Shown here one piece after another: positions 14,009 to 16,524 of a stretch of DNA of 16,524 nt. Where the stretch lies: NCBI GenBank assembly GCA_964565895.1, contig CAZMGT010000071.1:1-16524 (forward strand). The letters run 5' to 3'. Below the pieces are notes generated by a model. The model worked only from the letters and a program-made list of their open reading frames with translations, had not been told where the DNA came from and ran no database searches. This stretch comes from CAZMGT01 sp964565895. GTDB lineage: Bacteria; Armatimonadota; Zipacnadia; UBA1398; CAZMGT01. The stretch's first letter is position 1, and each line of letters opens with the position of its first letter. A program made the translations under genes and the position numbers.

Positions 14009-16524
14009 GTGAGGCTTTGCGCGCTATACCTCAGCGCTGTTTTGGCCCTTGCCACGCAAGCCGCGGCAGCGCAGGCGCAGGGGGCCGCGGGCGAGGGGCT
14101 TGCCCGGCCGCGGCTTGAGGTTGACCTGCCCGAGGTACTTTGCGTCGCGGGCCGGCCTGCGCGCGCGACCATTCGCATCGTGAGCGCAGGGGAGGAGGGG
14201 CTTTCTTTCGCCGCGTTTGCCGCGCCGGCCCTGCCCAGCGTTGGCCGGCGCCCGCGCTGGCGGCCGATAAACGTTGTCCGCGCCCGCAGCGGAGCGGCGG
14301 ATGAATATCTTCTGTGCATTGAGGACCTCGCGCCCGGGCCCTACGTCTTGCGTTTCGTCGCTCAGCGAGCGGCTCAGCCTACGCCGTATTCCGCGGTTCG
14401 TGCGGATCGCTACATTGCCGTCCTTCCCCTGCAGGCGACGGTCGGGCTGACGCTGTTTACCGATCGCGCGCGGCAGGTGTTCGCCGAGGGAGAGGCGATC
14501 GAGGTAAACTGCGCCGTGCACGCCATTCGGCCCGCTGCGGCGGGCGAGCTGAGCATTGAGCTGCGCGAGGCCGAGGAGGCGCCTGAGGCCGCCGACGAGC
14601 CGCGGCTTGCTCCAACAACTGTGTTTCGCACAACCCTGCCCGCTCTTTCCCCAGGCAGGCGCACAATTACTTTTCGCCTCACCCCGCGGCTTACTTCCGC
14701 GCTGCGCCCCGGGCGCTATGTGCTCGTCGCTCGGGGGTTCGGCGTGTCCTCGCCGCCGTTTCAGTTCGTCATTGTCTCCACGACGCGGCGCACAGCCTGC
14801 GCCCTGGCGGACCTTGAGCGACAGGCCGCCGAGTTTCTGCGCCGTGCGCCGGAGAGCGGGGCGTGGCTCGAGGCGCTTGTCCGCCGGGGCCTGTGTGAGC
14901 CTGGTTTTAACCTTTTCGCCTGCCCGCTAGAGGCTCTGCCGAAAGCCGGCGCCGGGGCAAAGCCGGAGCTTCTCGCGCTTCTTCGTCAAACGCCCATCCT
15001 TCCCACAAGCGAGGCGGCGCGCCCGGCGCAGGGGCCAGACGCCCTGCTGCAGGAGCTTTTGCGCTTTGGCGTGGGTTTTGCACCAATTGTGCAGCCGCCG
15101 CGCGCAGCGCCCGCCGGCCCAAGCGGCGAATATCGCCGCGCCTGCGAGCTGGCGGTGCAACGGCTGCGGCGCTGGTCGAACTTCGTCGGGCTTTTGTCGG
15201 CCGGACAGCCGGCGCAGCAGCGCGTTTTGCCAAACGTTCTCGGAGCGGCGCTTCGCGGGCCAGGCGCCGCGCAGCCGCAGAGAGGAACGCAACGGGAAGT
15301 GCTTTGTGCTTGGGTGAGCACAGGGCGAGGCGAAGCTGCCCTGTGGCAGTTTTCCTGGGGCAGCTCCGGCCAAGTGCCGGAGGAGTTTGCTGTTGCCGCG
15401 GCAGCGGCTTTTGAGACAGGCGCGCTCCCTGCGGCGCTTGACACATGGCCTGGCGCCTGGACTAACAACGGCCTGCCAGCCGGAGAACGCCGCGGTCGCG
15501 GGTGGGCCATGGCACAGGTGGCGCAGCTTCTCGCCCGCTTCGGCCCCGCGCTTGCCCGCTGTCGCCCTGTGTCGCCGCCGGAGGCTTCCTGCGATGCCCC
15601 AAGCGTAGGACTGGCAGAGCTGCGCGGGGGCTGCGCGCGATATATCTTGGTTTTTGCGCGGCCGGGCGCCCAGGGCCTTGCGCCTGCTTCCGCGCGCGTC
15701 CGCCTCCCGCGCGGCCGCTGGGCGGCGTATGACCTAACTGCGTGCGCGCCGGTTGCCTGCGAAGAACGCGCCGGGCAAAGCTTTCTTTACGCGGACCTGC
15801 GCCAGGCGCCCGTGCGGCTGTTTCTCCTTCTCCCGCACGAGATAGCCGCGCTGCACGCCTCGCGCACGGAAAGCATCGCCACGGGCGCGCGCCTGTCCGT
15901 CGCCGCGCGGATCGTAGACGCGACCGGCGCGCCGATCGACGCTCCGCTGCCCATTGAGCTGACCCTGCGCGACCCGTATGGGCGCGAGGTTTACCACCTG
16001 TTTCGCGCGGCCGACGCCGCCGGCTACCGTGAGTTCTTGAAGATCGGCGTAAACGAGCCTGCGGGAACGTGGACGTGGCGCGTGCGCGAGCTTGTCAGCG
16101 GCCATGCGGCTGAGGGGGCGATTGAGGTCGCGCAGGGGTCGCTGCCGTGGTTTGGCCTGGCCGAGCCAGCGGGCGACCTGTTGTTCGACGTCCCCGCGCT
16201 CGCGCGATTTCCCCAGGGAGCGGGTCCTGTTTCCGTGGTAATTGGCGATGGGGAAGAGGAGCTGCGGCCGCTTGCGGAGAGGCTCGTTCGCGGCCTGCGC
16301 GAGCGCGGGATTTCCTGTGCCGTCCGCCGGGCGAGCGAAGTTATCGCCCGCCGGCGCAACGCAGACGCTGCCCCGCCCAGGGAGGTTGTCCGCGGGCCCC
16401 TGGTCGTCCTCGGTGTGCCGGGGAGGAACGAGCTGCTCGATGCACTCATCGCCGCCGATGTTCTCATCCGCCAGCCTTCGCAGAACTATCCAGGCCCGGG
16501 CCGTGGACTGGTGGAATATGTCTG
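14009..16524 (+). CDS. Large exported multi-domain protein, 3' end outside window
   Basis: An uninterrupted frame of 838 codons runs to the window edge. An in-frame TAA at 14000 leaves GTG 14009 as the start (CTG 14006 is possible); GGAG at 13993-13996 is rather distant. The N-terminus MRLCALYLSAVLALATQAAA is a signal peptide with likely cleavage near AQA/QG. Residues ~35-135 and ~143-262 look like Ig-like beta-sandwiches (e.g. RPGRYVLVARGFGVSSPPFQ). A mostly helical, Arg/Ala-rich region covers ~265-540, with TWPGAWTNNGLPAGERR near 480. Another sandwich at ~624-700 (ARIVDATGAPIDAPLPIELT, DPYGREVYHLF) resembles macroglobulin/bacterial Ig-like domains. The final visible part, ~742-838, has a strand-helix-strand pattern: VSVVIGDGEEELRPLAERLV, PLVVLGVPGRNELLDAL, then NYPGPGRGLVEYV, reminiscent of modules in large surface proteins of this group. 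No catalytic residues could be assigned. Function is unknown; surface or S-layer-associated role is inference. Confidence 0.82.
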   Translation, partial: MRLCALYLSAVLALATQAAAAQAQGAAGEGLARPRLEVDLPEVLCVAGRPARATIRIVSAGEEGLSFAAFAAPALPSVGRRPRWRPINVVRARSGAADEYLLCIEDLAPGPYVLRFVAQRAAQPTPYSAVRADRYIAVLPLQATVGLTLFTDRARQVFAEGEAIEVNCAVHAIRPAAAGELSIELREAEEAPEAADEPRLAPTTVFRTTLPALSPGRRTITFRLTPRLTSALRPGRYVLVARGFGVSSPPFQFVIVSTTRRTACALADLERQAAEFLRRAPESGAWLEALVRRGLCEPGFNLFACPLEALPKAGAGAKPELLALLRQTPILPTSEAARPAQGPDALLQELLRFGVGFAPIVQPPRAAPAGPSGEYRRACELAVQRLRRWSNFVGLLSAGQPAQQRVLPNVLGAALRGPGAAQPQRGTQREVLCAWVSTGRGEAALWQFSWGSSGQVPEEFAVAAAAAFETGALPAALDTWPGAWTNNGLPAGERRGRGWAMAQVAQLLARFGPALARCRPVSPPEASCDAPSVGLAELRGGCARYILVFARPGAQGLAPASARVRLPRGRWAAYDLTACAPVACEERAGQSFLYADLRQAPVRLFLLLPHEIAALHASRTESIATGARLSVAARIVDATGAPIDAPLPIELTLRDPYGREVYHLFRAADAAGYREFLKIGVNEPAGTWTWRVRELVSGHAAEGAIEVAQGSLPWFGLAEPAGDLLFDVPALARFPQGAGPVSVVIGDGEEELRPLAERLVRGLRERGISCAVRRASEVIARRRNADAAPPREVVRGPLVVLGVPGRNELLDALIAADVLIRQPSQNYPGPGRGLVEYV

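Overview
This is high-GC bacterial DNA. Three genes start with a prepilin-type leader (GFTLIELLVVIAI) followed by FPVF(A/S)xxRExAR(Q/K)TxC, and two of them keep an H-X9-DG box near the C-terminus. That combination is typical of Armatimonadota and less so of Planctomycetes. Large signal-peptide proteins built from beta-propeller, jelly-roll and Ig-like modules, and a DUF6785/DUF6784-type membrane protein, fit the same group. The phylum is inferred from protein style only; there is no rRNA or marker gene here. No tRNA, CRISPR array, transposase or integrase was seen.

Layout. 1-280: C-terminal end of a SAM methyltransferase. 337-996: an H-X9-DG pseudopilin. 1147-4089: a secreted protein with a seven-repeat beta-propeller and a PHP-type metallohydrolase domain. 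4086-4784 (minus): a family 4 Fe-S uracil-DNA glycosylase whose stop overlaps the preceding stop tail to tail. 4785-5198: a gene-free, hairpin-rich gap. 5199-5914 (minus): a second pseudopilin with a strong intrinsic terminator. 6105-6413 (minus): a third pseudopilin, broken by an in-frame TGA and truncated. 6630-9527: a large secreted protein with a glutamine-amidotransferase-like domain and three jelly-roll domains. 9747-10154 (minus): an orphan receiver-domain response regulator. 10391-13682: a probable three-gene operon (polytopic membrane protein, small membrane protein, purine nucleoside/thionucleoside phosphorylase). 13790-13864 (minus): a 24-residue hydrophobic peptide gene with its own promoter, ribosome-binding site and 3' hairpin. 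14009 to the window end: a long secreted multi-domain protein that runs off the edge.

Much of the window concerns the cell envelope and outside: pseudopilins, three large exported proteins, membrane proteins. The glycosylase and phosphorylase are housekeeping enzymes. The points most worth following are the unlisted 24-residue peptide gene, the nonsense-broken pseudopilin copy, the 6-oxopurine-type residue in a phosphorylase that would normally be labelled MTAP, the pairing of that phosphorylase with a transporter-like membrane protein, and the propeller/PHP fusion. I found no clear new defence or mobile system.
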